Assembly (NCBI GenBank): GCA_002482865.1
Contig: DLGU01000083.1
Coordinates: 1-19,594 of the forward strand
Length of the DNA stretch: 19,594 nucleotides
Source of the DNA: Porphyrobacter sp. UBA7686
GTDB taxonomy: Bacteria > Pseudomonadota > Alphaproteobacteria > Sphingomonadales > Sphingomonadaceae
Direction of reading: 5' to 3'
In this document: in pieces, positions 1-8,161 of the stretch
How positions within the stretch are numbered: position 1 is the first letter of the stretch
Layout: each line of letters starts with the position of its first letter
The notes under the pieces: generated by a model
Seen by the model: only the letters and a program-made list of their open reading frames with translations
What the model was told of the DNA's origin: nothing
The model's database searches: none
Position numbers and translations under genes: made by a program

Positions 1-29
1 GATCGCGGCGAACGACCGCATGTGGGTGG

Positions 30-632
30 TTAGCCGACATTGCCCTGACAGCGTATCGGCTGTGCATCGCTGATCCAGTCGAAGCCAAGCCGCCCCTCCC
101 GAACCTTTATCCGCACGCAAGAGTCAGGCGAGCCAAGCCGCTCCCGCTCTTCTGACCGTTCGAGATCAACCTGCCAACGCGATCCCACTTCCTGTAACCG
201 GATGTGCTCGATGGACGTGACGGCAGGCGGGATGCGGGTGCTGCTCGATCCGATCACTACCATATCGTGCATGCGCTCTGGGGTTGGACCGCTGGCGTTT
301 GCCCAAGCTAGAAGGGCTGGGGGCCAAACAGCGAGCAGCATGCCTACCGTGCAGCGCCCGAGGTAACTCAGCGCGTGATTGGGGGTAGGCCATTTGCCCC
401 TATCGATCCCATAAAGCGGAGCCAGGCAATAGCTTAATACCGCCATCGCATAGAGCATGACGGCAGGCTTGATCCAACCACCGTTGATGAAGTCAGTTTG
501 GAAGTCGCCCGGGAGGCTGCTCATGGGGAGAAAGGTAGCGAGCGCACCGACTGCCAACACAAGGACTGTAAGCAAGGTCCAGAGTAGGACCCGCCCTGCT
601 GCCACACTCACCCGCCGCACCATCGACATCAT
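30..632 (-). CDS. Hypothetical membrane protein
   Basis: A 200-residue protein that I do not recognise. The N-terminus is basic and is followed by a hydrophobic segment at about residues 13-37. Two more hydrophobic stretches lie near 55-73 and 92-110, so two or three membrane spans are likely. The C-terminal 90 residues are polar and could form a small soluble domain, with two cysteines (in SPDSCVRI and QPIRCQG). Three candidate ATG codons lie together at the start (MMSM), so the exact start is uncertain by three residues. A degenerate intergenic repeat (665-696) lies just upstream. No catalytic motif is visible. I accept it as a gene because the membrane pattern is coherent and the reading frame is long, but I assign no function. 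Confidence 0.6.
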   Translation of the reverse strand: MMSMVRRVSVAAGRVLLWTLLTVLVLAVGALATFLPMSSLPGDFQTDFINGGWIKPAVMLYAMAVLSYCLAPLYGIDRGKWPTPNHALSYLGRCTVGMLLAVWPPALLAWANASGPTPERMHDMVVIGSSSTRIPPAVTSIEHIRLQEVGSRWQVDLERSEERERLGSPDSCVRIKVREGRLGFDWISDAQPIRCQGNVG

Positions 633-940
633 GAAGGCACAATGGTCGGATGTCTTTATGTCCGCAATGGGGTCGCTAGCTGAAAGGCAGCTTTTGTCTG
701 AAAATGTTGAATAGCTGCCTGTCGGGTATCAGGTGCGTGCCTGAGCAGCGGGAATGTCTGATAATGGGTGGAAAGCCCCCCGCCGTGTTCGCAGGCCAAC
801 GTCACTAGGGCAGCCCACAGTCACGGTGCCAATCCATCAAGCAACCACCTTGGAGGAGCCAGACCCAACCTCTGAATGGTAACAATCAGGGGCGCCCGTC
901 ACTTGCACGCTGACAGTTTCGCGCTGATGTTTCGATGCAA
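633..940. other. Gene-poor gap with one intergenic repeat
   Basis: This 308-base gap between two minus-strand genes has no convincing coding frame. It contains the 32-bp dispersed repeat at 665-696. I see no clear terminator for the DUF5131-ParB gene, which ends at 941. Confidence 0.5.
665..696 (+). repeat. Dispersed intergenic repeat, copy 1
   Basis: A 32-base stretch beginning CAATGGGGTCG and containing GAAAGGCAGCT matches 13417-13448 at 28 of 32 positions in the same orientation. Both copies sit about 30 bases upstream of the start of a minus-strand membrane-protein gene. The pattern resembles the degenerate intergenic repeats common in sphingomonad genomes; that resemblance is recollection, not a search result. 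Confidence 0.6.
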
Positions 941-2380
941 TCATGCTGCACGCTCCGTTGCAAAGACTGCCTCGGCGCTTGACTGCTCGCTTTCAATCCA
1001 CGCAAGGAACATGGTTCGTTCCTCAGGGTCAGCGGCATGCCAGGCCTTTTGAAGAGCTTTGAAACCTCGGTGTAGCTCTCCAACCGCTTTCGGCTTCGGG
1101 TTACTCCCTGTCACCCGGCCACTGGACCGCGCGCGATCAACGGTTCTTTTCGCCATGCCAAGTTTTGAAGCAATCTCCGCAGAAATGCCCTTCTTCCGAT
1201 GACCCCTCCCATCAGCGCGGCTACTTTCAAACGTGACATCGTGTCCCGATTGAAGCCTCTCTTCTTCAAGCAATGCAGCGTAATCACGCACACATTGATC
1301 TCGTTGAGCCTTATTCAGCTCCTTTCGATGGAGGTTCTCGGAGATCTCCCACATCCTGGCGGTTACATCATGATCATCGACCTCAATGCATTCAATTTGA
1401 GGCCAACCGAGAAGCTTGGCTGCTTGGAGGCGATGTGCGCCTGCAACCAACAGCGGAACACGCTTAGCCGGCTTGTTGTCGATTGACATCTTTGTGCGGC
1501 GGATGTGGATCGGCTGCATTAGGCCAAACTCATCGAGCGAACGGGAAAGCTCCTCGGCATGGCTTAGATTTACATTTCGCCTCCGCTCGCCGGTTACGAT
1601 CATGTCCACCGGCAACACGATTGTGTTCAATCGAGCTTTCGATACGACGCCACGTGAAATGAGCGGCCGGTCGAAGTATGTCTCCCCATCGAGTTCGTGA
1701 CCACCGCCGCCGGCATCACCGACCTGCTTGAAGTTAAACACTCGGCCAAGATCCCCCGATTGCCGTTGAATTGATCGCACCCAATCAAGGTCCATGGCGC
1801 GCGCCCTAACGCCACTTTCCCCGCCAACGATAATCCAGTCCGGTGCGCGGTCATCAAGCTCGATCGGCCCGAGAAGCGGCTCGAAGCTGCCAAAGGTAAA
1901 GAGCGGAGCTAGCTCATTCTTCACCGCAAGTAGCTTATCGACATCGCGATCGTATTCTTCTTGGTTCACCATGGTCGCGCCGATTGCGACGTTTCGTGGC
2001 AGCTCAGGGGCCATCTTTACGACGCTCCCGATGCGCTTGGTGAGCAGCAACCACACAAGATTGGGTGTCTTGATGATGATGCGAAATAGGTCCGCTCGCC
2101 AATCAGCATCGATCTCATTGTCGAAGACGTCGGCGAGCGACGCGCAGAATACAAAGGGACGCTTACCACTTTTGGCGGCTTCCCGGTCCCACTTGATCGG
2201 GTCTTTCCACGCCGTATCGGAAGTCCGTGCGCGCGGGTTCCCTGCGCCCCACTTTACGCGGCCAAAGCGCTGGGATTGCTGCGTCTCTGCGTAACAATTA
2301 TCGCAGCCGGGTCCGACCTTGGTGCAGCCGATCCACGGGTTAAAAGTGTTATCGCTCCATTCAATTTTGGTGTTCTTCAT
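941..2380 (-). CDS. DUF5131 (phage Gp37/Gp68-like) - ParB-like fusion protein
   Basis: A 479-residue fusion. Residues 1 to about 245 match the phage Gp37/Gp68 (DUF5131) family: it opens with KIEWSDNTFNPWIGC and carries three cysteines spaced C-x6-C-x2-C (C19, C26, C29), followed by YAE. Such a triad could bind a metal or an Fe-S cluster. Residues about 252-365 look like a ParB/Srx domain, with GAHRLQAAK (314-322) in place of the usual GxxR box and ENLHRKELN (348-356). A helix-turn-helix follows at about 398-420. The ATG at 2380 is chosen because AAGGA lies nine bases upstream; a TTG at 2440 would add 20 residues that do not belong to the family start. DUF5131 proteins often accompany a 'three-Cys-motif partner' (TcmP) gene, and none is seen here. 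The function is unknown; a DNA-linked phage or defence role is a guess. Confidence 0.88.
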   Translation of the reverse strand: MKNTKIEWSDNTFNPWIGCTKVGPGCDNCYAETQQSQRFGRVKWGAGNPRARTSDTAWKDPIKWDREAAKSGKRPFVFCASLADVFDNEIDADWRADLFRIIIKTPNLVWLLLTKRIGSVVKMAPELPRNVAIGATMVNQEEYDRDVDKLLAVKNELAPLFTFGSFEPLLGPIELDDRAPDWIIVGGESGVRARAMDLDWVRSIQRQSGDLGRVFNFKQVGDAGGGGHELDGETYFDRPLISRGVVSKARLNTIVLPVDMIVTGERRRNVNLSHAEELSRSLDEFGLMQPIHIRRTKMSIDNKPAKRVPLLVAGAHRLQAAKLLGWPQIECIEVDDHDVTARMWEISENLHRKELNKAQRDQCVRDYAALLEEERLQSGHDVTFESSRADGRGHRKKGISAEIASKLGMAKRTVDRARSSGRVTGSNPKPKAVGELHRGFKALQKAWHAADPEERTMFLAWIESEQSSAEAVFATERAA

Positions 2381-3011
2381 TCTTGCCAATCCTTGATGCC
2401 CGGTCGGGATGGACGCGGTGGCAGGGATAGATAGCCACAAACCACCCGAAGTCTCTTGGCGAATTTTTACACATTTTGTCCTAGCCGAGTTTCATGCCGC
2501 CTATGCCCCCTGATGACGAGCGGGAAATCGCACGCGAGCCCCTTCAACTCGGCTCCGGTCTTATGGCGGCTGCCAGAAATTGACGGTTGTGGCGATAAAT
2601 ATGGCGGACATTTCGCGTGTGCCCAGATACTCGGAATCGCACGAGCGAGCGCCATAGAAGGCGATGATCAGCTGGCCAACGTTGCAATCGGCCGTTGATC
2701 AGAAAAGTCTTGGCGAACCTCAAGAGCACTGATCCTATTGCTTCCCATCATCCAGCTCCAATGCCGATCTTGCCACCTATCGCCGGTCAGCCGTAGGTCA
2801 GGTCTCGGGCTGAATTAAATCCACTCTTGCCAGCACCTTGCCGGGCAGCCAATCATGCCGTCAACAGGGGACCCACGCATGAGCCGCCAGCACATCAACA
2901 CCTAGCCCCGAAGCTGGAAGGTCCTCAAGTGATCATGACCTATGAGGAAGGCGCGTTAAGCTTGAACGCGACACGCATCCCAGCTCGGGAGCTTTAGCGC
3001 GCAGGCAGCGA
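2381..3011. other. Non-coding stretch upstream of the res site
   Basis: This 631-base stretch lies between the divergent DUF5131-ParB and resolvase genes. Short frames exist on both strands, but none has a recognisable motif or a good ribosome binding site. A Tn3-type transposase would usually be divergent from or downstream of tnpR, and no trace of one was recognised. It may hold decayed mobile DNA and the promoter of the DUF5131-ParB gene. Confidence 0.45.
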
Positions 3012-3041
3012 GGTCTCATTCGAGTATACTCATCCGAGGCG
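3012..3041 (+). other. res subsite I (putative crossover site)
   Basis: An imperfect inverted repeat is centred on the perfect palindrome GAGTATACTC (3022-3031). GTCTCA (3013-3018) mirrors CGAGGC (3035-3040) at four of six positions. The span of about 28-30 bp and the central AT match subsite I of Tn3/gamma-delta res sites, where strand exchange uses a 2-bp AT overlap. Confidence 0.6.
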
Positions 3042-3060
3042 TCTCACGGCGTCCACGGAG

Positions 3061-3094
3061 TGTCTCATAAGAGTTCGATCGTGATTGTGAGACG
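3061..3094 (+). other. res subsite II
   Basis: TGTCTCATA at the left end and TGTGAGACG at the right end form a 34-bp inverted repeat. TGTCTCATA fits the Tn3-family resolvase half-site consensus TGTCYNNTA. The centre lies 51 bp from that of subsite I, against about 53 bp in Tn3. Confidence 0.62.
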
Positions 3095-3104
3095 CTAAGC
3101 TGCG

Positions 3105-3129
3105 CTGACTCTAGACCCCAGTGAGACAG
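3105..3129 (+). other. res subsite III
   Basis: CTGACTC (3105-3111) and GAGACAG (3123-3129) form a 25-bp inverted repeat matching at six of seven positions. The length equals that of Tn3 subsite III. It ends 13 bases before the resolvase start codon, so bound resolvase could repress its own gene. Confidence 0.55.
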
Positions 3130-3142
3130 TGAGGCCCAGCGC

Positions 3143-3706
3143 ATGAGCATAGTCGGATACGCGCGCGTTAGCAGCAGCTCCCAGAACTTAGACCTCCAGC
3201 TTGAACAGCTTGCCGCCGCAGGCTGCGAGAAGGTTTTCTCGGAGAAGATCACAGGGACATCGCGCAACGACCGGCAAGCACTCGCAGACTGCCTCGACTG
3301 GGTGCGGGAGGGCGACACGTTGATCGTTACGCGCCTCGACCGTCTTGCCCGATCTGGTCGCGATCTGCACGACATCATCGCACAGCTGTCAGCGAAGAAG
3401 GTTGGGTTCCGGTGCGTTCAGCAAGGGGCCGTCGATACGACCACCAGCATGGGGAAACTCATCCTCGGCATCCTCGGTGCGGTCGCAGAATTCGAGACCG
3501 ACATCCGCAAGGAACGTCAACGCGAAGGAATAGAACGCGCAAAGGCGGCTGGTGTCTACAAGGGCCGCAAGCGCACCGTAGACGTCGATCAGGTGCGATC
3601 TCTACGACAACAAGGTCTCGGTGCGACTGACATTGCGACGCATCTGGGGATCGCAAGAGCGAGCGTTTATCGAGCACTGAGCGACGGGCTCGCCAAGATA
3701 ACATAG
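3143..3706 (+). CDS. tnpR: Serine recombinase, Tn3-type resolvase
   Basis: A 187-residue small serine recombinase of normal resolvase length. The N-terminal catalytic domain begins GYARVSSSSQ, with the nucleophile at Ser10. It continues with EKITGTSRNDRQAL and VTRLDRLARSGRDL, which carries the conserved active-site arginines. It ends with the long E-helix region GKLILGILGAVAEFETDIRKERQREG. KGRK leads to a C-terminal Hin-type helix-turn-helix (about 148-182). The enzyme resolves cointegrates or plasmid multimers by double-strand cleavage and rotation at res. The three-subsite res site directly upstream supports a resolvase rather than an invertase. No transposase is present, so it may be a Tn3 remnant or a stand-alone multimer-resolution module. 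A weak GAGG lies about 10 bases before the ATG. Confidence 0.95.
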   Translation: MSIVGYARVSSSSQNLDLQLEQLAAAGCEKVFSEKITGTSRNDRQALADCLDWVREGDTLIVTRLDRLARSGRDLHDIIAQLSAKKVGFRCVQQGAVDTTTSMGKLILGILGAVAEFETDIRKERQREGIERAKAAGVYKGRKRTVDVDQVRSLRQQGLGATDIATHLGIARASVYRALSDGLAKIT

Positions 3707-3800
3707 TCGCTGAGCTGCAAATAGAAGAAGTCCTAGACCGTGCGGAAGTGCTTGACCCGGGTGCTGCCTATCAGGCGGAGGTTAGACGAGCTACCCATCC

Positions 3801-3861
3801 ACCGGGAATGGAACGACCGCTATTGGTTCTGTCGGTGAGCTTCGCTCATGACCGGGAATGG
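3801..3861 (+). repeat. Pair of 11-bp direct repeats
   Basis: ACCGGGAATGG occurs at 3801-3811 and again at 3851-3861, 50 bases apart, in the 278-base gap between the resolvase and czcD. The intervening sequence has a short imperfect hairpin around GAGCTTCGCTC. No gene is visible in this gap. Confidence 0.45.
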
Positions 3862-3984
3862 GTGGGACGCTGCCTTACCGCTTTCGGGTGATAAAACGAG
3901 ATCGCTGCCGATGATCGCAGCTGAATAATGCGTCGCCTAGCGGAAGCACATCAACCCATGGCGATTTGAAGCATGCCATGAGCA

Positions 3985-4905
3985 TTAATTGTGGAAGCTT
4001 TCCTCATCTCCGCACGGTTCGGTTTCGGTTTGGATCGTCGCGTGGTGAATGCTGAACCGCTCTTCCAGCATTCTGGCAAGTTCGTTGCGGATCGTCTCAC
4101 CATTGACCCCATCACTGATTGCAACATGCGCTGTCAGACTCGCATCGTCACCAGCGATGGACCAAAGGTGCAAGTCATGAACGCCTGCGACGCCCTCCTT
4201 TTCGCTCATCGCGGCGCGGATCGCCTTCAGGTCAAAGCCGCGCGGCACCCCCTGAAGCAGGATATGGGTCGTGTCGCGCACCAAGGTCCACGTGCGCGGC
4301 AGCACCCATAGGCCTATGGCGATAGCGACAATCGGGTCGATCCAGTCGAGTCTGGTGAGATAGATCGCGATTGCAGCACCAATAACGCCCAGCGAACCGA
4401 GCATGTCAGCCCAGACTTCGAGATAAGCTCCTTTAACGTTGAGGCTATCATCTCTGCCGCCCACAAGAACACGCATTGAAATCAAGTTCACGATCAAGCC
4501 AACGCTGGCGACGATCAGCATCCCGACCGATTCGACAGGTCTCGGCTCGAAAAATCGGCCAACGCCTTCGATTAGGACATAGCCAGCGACGGCAAAGAGC
4601 AGAAGGGCGTTGAAAGCGGCGGCAAGGATTTCAAACCGGCGATAGCCGAAGGTGCGCTGATCATCCGGCGGACGCTGGCCGATCTTCACGGCCGCAAGAG
4701 CGATGGCGAGCGCCGCGCTGTCAGTGAACATATGCGCTGCATCGGAAAGCAGTGCGAGACTGTCGAAGGCGAACGCGCCGATAACCTCCACGATCAAGAA
4801 TGCTGACGTCAGGCACAGCGCAAGAGTCAGCCGTTTCGTGCTGGCTCCCGCGCCGTGATTATGTGCTGCTTTTCCGCCATCGGCGGCACCATGATCGTGT
4901 GCCAT
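3985..4905 (-). CDS. czcD: CDF-family cation efflux protein, CzcD-like
   Basis: A 306-residue proton-coupled exporter of Zn(II), Cd(II) or Co(II) from cytoplasm to periplasm. The N-terminus is His-rich (HDHG, HNHG), followed by six predicted membrane spans over residues about 26-215. A C-terminal cytoplasmic domain (about 220-300) ends with several His and acidic residues. The transport-site residues are H58 and D62 in LLSDAAHMFTD. The second pair is E163 and D167 in YLEVWADMLGS, where the best-known CzcD/ZitB proteins have His at the position of E163. It is the last gene of the efflux operon, 12 bases after the czcA stop, with AAAGG seven bases before the ATG. It is expected to lower cytoplasmic metal while CzcCBA clears the periplasm. 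Confidence 0.93.
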   Translation of the reverse strand: MAHDHGAADGGKAAHNHGAGASTKRLTLALCLTSAFLIVEVIGAFAFDSLALLSDAAHMFTDSAALAIALAAVKIGQRPPDDQRTFGYRRFEILAAAFNALLLFAVAGYVLIEGVGRFFEPRPVESVGMLIVASVGLIVNLISMRVLVGGRDDSLNVKGAYLEVWADMLGSLGVIGAAIAIYLTRLDWIDPIVAIAIGLWVLPRTWTLVRDTTHILLQGVPRGFDLKAIRAAMSEKEGVAGVHDLHLWSIAGDDASLTAHVAISDGVNGETIRNELARMLEERFSIHHATIQTETEPCGDEESFHN

Positions 4906-4917
4906 TGGCTGACCTTT

Positions 4918-7900
4918 CTATGTGGGGAGTTCGCTCCCTAGCGTATCGACGTCGGTATAGTCGCCAGATTGGTGCTTCACATGCTTGCCCTTCAGCAACA
5001 GGCGGCTGATGGCCGGAAGGACGAACAGCGTGAGGATCGTCGAGGTGATCAGACCGCCAATGACCACGATGGCGAGTGGCTTCTGCACTTCCGCCCCTTG
5101 GCCGGTCGCCAAGGCCATCGGGACGAAGCCCATTGAGGCGACCACGGCTGTCATCAGCACCGGACGAAGGCGCTGCACCGCCCCGTCGCGGATGGCAGTT
5201 TGAGTCGCTAGGCCACTGGAGATCAGGTCATTGATCGTAGACATCATCACAAGGCCATTGAGCACCACCACGCCCGATACGGCGATGAACCCGACCGCAG
5301 CAGAAATCGAGAATGGCAACCCGGTCAAGGCAAGGCCGAACACCCCGCCTGCCAATCCCAGCGGGATGGCCGAATAAACCGCAATCGCAGGCCTCACGCC
5401 GCCCAAAGCGACGAACAGGATGCCGAAAATTGCCGCGAAGATGATCGGAATGACGATGCTCAGACGCCGGGTTGCGGCTTGCAGGTTTTCAAACTGCCCG
5501 CCCCACTCGATGAAACTTCCCGGCGGCATCTGCACCTGCGCTGCAACCTTGCTCTGCGCGTCGGCGATGAAGCTGCCGAGATCGTTGCCGCGCACATTGG
5601 CCTGAACAACGACGCGACGCTGGCCATTGTCGCGGCTGACCTGATTAAGCCCTTCGGAAAAGCGGAAGCTCGCGACCGCGCTCAGCGGGATTGACGCCCC
5701 TTCCTGCGGCAACATGACTGGCAATGCACCAACAGCATCGAGATCGTTGCGGCCCGCATTCGGCAGGCGCACTACGATGTCGAACCGCCTGTCGCCTTCG
5801 AAGACGATGCCTGCTTCGCGCCCGCCAAGAGCGGCAGCGATGGTGTCTGTCACGTCCTGCAAGGTTAGGCCATAGCGAGCGATGGCATCCCGGTCGAACG
5901 TGACGTCGAGCTGCGGGAAGCCTTCGGTTTGCTCGACCTTGACGTCCGCTGCGCCGGGAACGGTGTTCAGCACCGCCGCGACTTCCGCGCCCGCCGCGCT
6001 CATCGCTTCAAGATCGTCGCCATAGAGCTTGATCGCGATGTCGCCGCGCACCCCGGCAATCAGTTCGTTGAAGCGCAGTTCAATTGGCTGGCTGATCTCG
6101 AAGGCGCTGCCGACCAGAGGCTTGAGCTTGGCTTCGAGCCGCTCGATAACCTCGTCCTTGCTATCCACCCCGGCGGGCCACTCATCCTTAGGCTTTAGGA
6201 TGACGAACGAGTCCGAGATATTGGGCGGCATCGGATCGGTGCCGACTTCGGCTGTCCCCGTCTTGGAGAACATGTAGGCGACTTCGGGGAGCGAGATTGC
6301 CGCCTTTTCGATCTGCCGCTGCATCGCAAGCGATTGGTTCAGCGATGTCGAGGGAATGCGGATGCCTTGCAGTGCAATGTCGCCTTCGTCGAGCTGCGGG
6401 ATGAACTCGCGGCCAAGCTGGAGAAACACCAGGCCGGCGAGGATGAAGGCAGCAACGCCAGCGCCGATGACCGGCCACGGGCGGCCAATCACCCGCTCTA
6501 GCAACGGGGTGTAGCGCGCCTTAATCCACCGGATGGCGGGCACTTCCTTTTCGGCGACTTCGCCGCGAATGAGCAGAGCGACCATCGCCGGAACGAATGT
6601 CAGCGACAGGATAAACGCCCCGCCCAGCGCCAACATGACGGTGATCGCCATCGGGGAAAACATCTTGCCTTCGACGCCGGTGAAGGTGAGCAAAGGGGCG
6701 AACACGAGGAAGATGATCGCTTGCCCGTAGATCGTTGGCCGGATCATCTCCCGCGAGGCTTCGAACACTTCGTGAAGCCGCTCGGTCAGGTTCAGCACGC
6801 GGCCTTCGTGGTGCTGGCGATCAGCTAGACGCCGCAGACAGTTTTCGATGATGATTATCGAGCCATCGACGATCAGTCCGAAATCCAACGCGCCAAGGCT
6901 CATGAGATTGCCCGACGTGCCGGTGGCATTCATGCCCGTTGCCATCATCAGGAAGGATAGCGGGATGACCAGCGTCGCAATCACCGCAGCGCGGATATTG
7001 CCCAACAGCCAGAACAGCACCGCGATGACCAGCAAAGCCCCTTCAAGCAGGTTCTTTTCGACCGTCCAGATGGTCGCATTGACCAGCTTCGAGCGGTCGA
7101 GCACGGTCTTGATCTTGACTCCCGGCGGAAGGGAACTGGTGACGTCATCCAGCCGCTTCGCCACGGCGTTCGCGACGATCCGGCTGTTGCCGCCTGCGAT
7201 CATCAGGGCCGTGCCGACGACAACCTCGTTACCGTTCTCGGACGCCGCGCCCGTGCGCAGGTCGCCGCCGATGCGAACCGTGGCGACATCGCGCACTGCA
7301 ACGGCGATGCCGCCGCGCGTGGCGACCGTTGCCCGACCGATCTCGTCCAATGTCCGAATGCGGCCATCGGCCTTGACAAGAAAGGCCTCCCCGCCGCGCT
7401 CGACGAAGCCCGCACCGACCGAGATATTGGCCTTCTCCAGAGCCTCGGCGAGTTCGGAAAAGGAGACGTGATAGCTGGCGAGCTTGGCTGGGTCGGGTTC
7501 AACGACGAACTGCTTTTCATAGCCGCCGATGCTGTCAATCCCCGCAACCCCTTCGACCGTCCGCAATTGCGGGCGGATGACCCAATCCTGCACTGTGCGC
7601 AGGTAAGCGAGTTTCGCAACGTCATCGGTGAGCATTTTGCCATCGGTGGTCAGATAGCTGCCATCCGGCTGAAAACCGGGCTTGCCTGCGATCTTCGGAT
7701 TGTCCTTGGTTCCGGCAGGCGCAAACTCGACGACATACATCAGCACTTCGCCCAGCCCGGTTGTTACCGGCCCCATTTGCGGCTCGACCCCTTCGGGCAG
7801 GCTTTCCTTGGCCTGCGTCAGGCGCTCGGCGACCTGCTGGCGCGCGAAATAGAGATCGACGCCTTCGTCGAACACAACTGTGACCTGACTGAAGCCGTTG

Positions 7901-8160
7901 CGCGAAATCGAGCGCGACGCTTCCAGCCCCGGAATGCCCGCCATCGCGGTTTCGACCGGGAAGGTCACCAGCCGCTCCATGTCGAGCGGGCTAAGCGCGG
8001 GCGCAACCGTGTTGATCTGCACCTGCTTGTTGGTGATGTCGGGCACGGCATCGATCGGCAGTTTCAGAAGCTGCGCGATCCCTAAGCCCGCGACGATAAG
8101 GGTAAGGGCTACCACGGCCCAGCGGAAGCGGATCGCCGCATCGAGAAGTTTTTCGATCAT
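4918..8160 (-). CDS. czcA: Heavy-metal efflux RND pump, CzcA-like
   Basis: A 1080-residue inner-membrane RND transporter of the HME group, of full family length. An N-terminal membrane helix (about 13-31) leads into the first periplasmic loop with LPIDAVPDITNKQVQI, a typical CzcA/CusA opening. The middle block of helices begins near residue 368. It contains DFGLIVDGSIIIIEN with D426, D432 and E439, equivalent to the proton-relay residues D402, D408 and E415 of Cupriavidus CzcA. That motif favours a divalent Zn/Cd/Co or Ni pump over a Cu(I)/Ag(I) pump. A second periplasmic loop and a final helix block follow. The start lies one base after the czcB stop, with GGAG upstream. It should form a trimer spanning the envelope with CzcB and CzcC. 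Confidence 0.95.
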   Translation of the reverse strand: MIEKLLDAAIRFRWAVVALTLIVAGLGIAQLLKLPIDAVPDITNKQVQINTVAPALSPLDMERLVTFPVETAMAGIPGLEASRSISRNGFSQVTVVFDEGVDLYFARQQVAERLTQAKESLPEGVEPQMGPVTTGLGEVLMYVVEFAPAGTKDNPKIAGKPGFQPDGSYLTTDGKMLTDDVAKLAYLRTVQDWVIRPQLRTVEGVAGIDSIGGYEKQFVVEPDPAKLASYHVSFSELAEALEKANISVGAGFVERGGEAFLVKADGRIRTLDEIGRATVATRGGIAVAVRDVATVRIGGDLRTGAASENGNEVVVGTALMIAGGNSRIVANAVAKRLDDVTSSLPPGVKIKTVLDRSKLVNATIWTVEKNLLEGALLVIAVLFWLLGNIRAAVIATLVIPLSFLMMATGMNATGTSGNLMSLGALDFGLIVDGSIIIIENCLRRLADRQHHEGRVLNLTERLHEVFEASREMIRPTIYGQAIIFLVFAPLLTFTGVEGKMFSPMAITVMLALGGAFILSLTFVPAMVALLIRGEVAEKEVPAIRWIKARYTPLLERVIGRPWPVIGAGVAAFILAGLVFLQLGREFIPQLDEGDIALQGIRIPSTSLNQSLAMQRQIEKAAISLPEVAYMFSKTGTAEVGTDPMPPNISDSFVILKPKDEWPAGVDSKDEVIERLEAKLKPLVGSAFEISQPIELRFNELIAGVRGDIAIKLYGDDLEAMSAAGAEVAAVLNTVPGAADVKVEQTEGFPQLDVTFDRDAIARYGLTLQDVTDTIAAALGGREAGIVFEGDRRFDIVVRLPNAGRNDLDAVGALPVMLPQEGASIPLSAVASFRFSEGLNQVSRDNGQRRVVVQANVRGNDLGSFIADAQSKVAAQVQMPPGSFIEWGGQFENLQAATRRLSIVIPIIFAAIFGILFVALGGVRPAIAVYSAIPLGLAGGVFGLALTGLPFSISAAVGFIAVSGVVVLNGLVMMSTINDLISSGLATQTAIRDGAVQRLRPVLMTAVVASMGFVPMALATGQGAEVQKPLAIVVIGGLITSTILTLFVLPAISRLLLKGKHVKHQSGDYTDVDTLGSELPT

Positions 8161-8161
8161 G

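Noticed and set aside
941..2440. TTG start at 2440 for the DUF5131-ParB gene
   Set aside because: The ATG at 2380 has AAGGA at good spacing and begins with the family-typical KIEWSDNTFNPW; the extra 20 residues have no support.
2456..2698. 80-codon plus-strand frame upstream of the res site
   Set aside because: No recognisable motif, overlapping minus-strand frames of equal quality, and no convincing ribosome binding site.
3957..3980. CATGGC/GCCATG hairpin after czcD as operon terminator
   Set aside because: Only six base pairs with a 12-base loop and no T run.
7468..8085. 205-codon plus-strand frame opposite czcA
   Set aside because: Shadow of the clearly real CzcA coding sequence; the same applies to the long plus-strand frames at 6848-7471, 8810-9439, 8964-9920 and 16033-16668.
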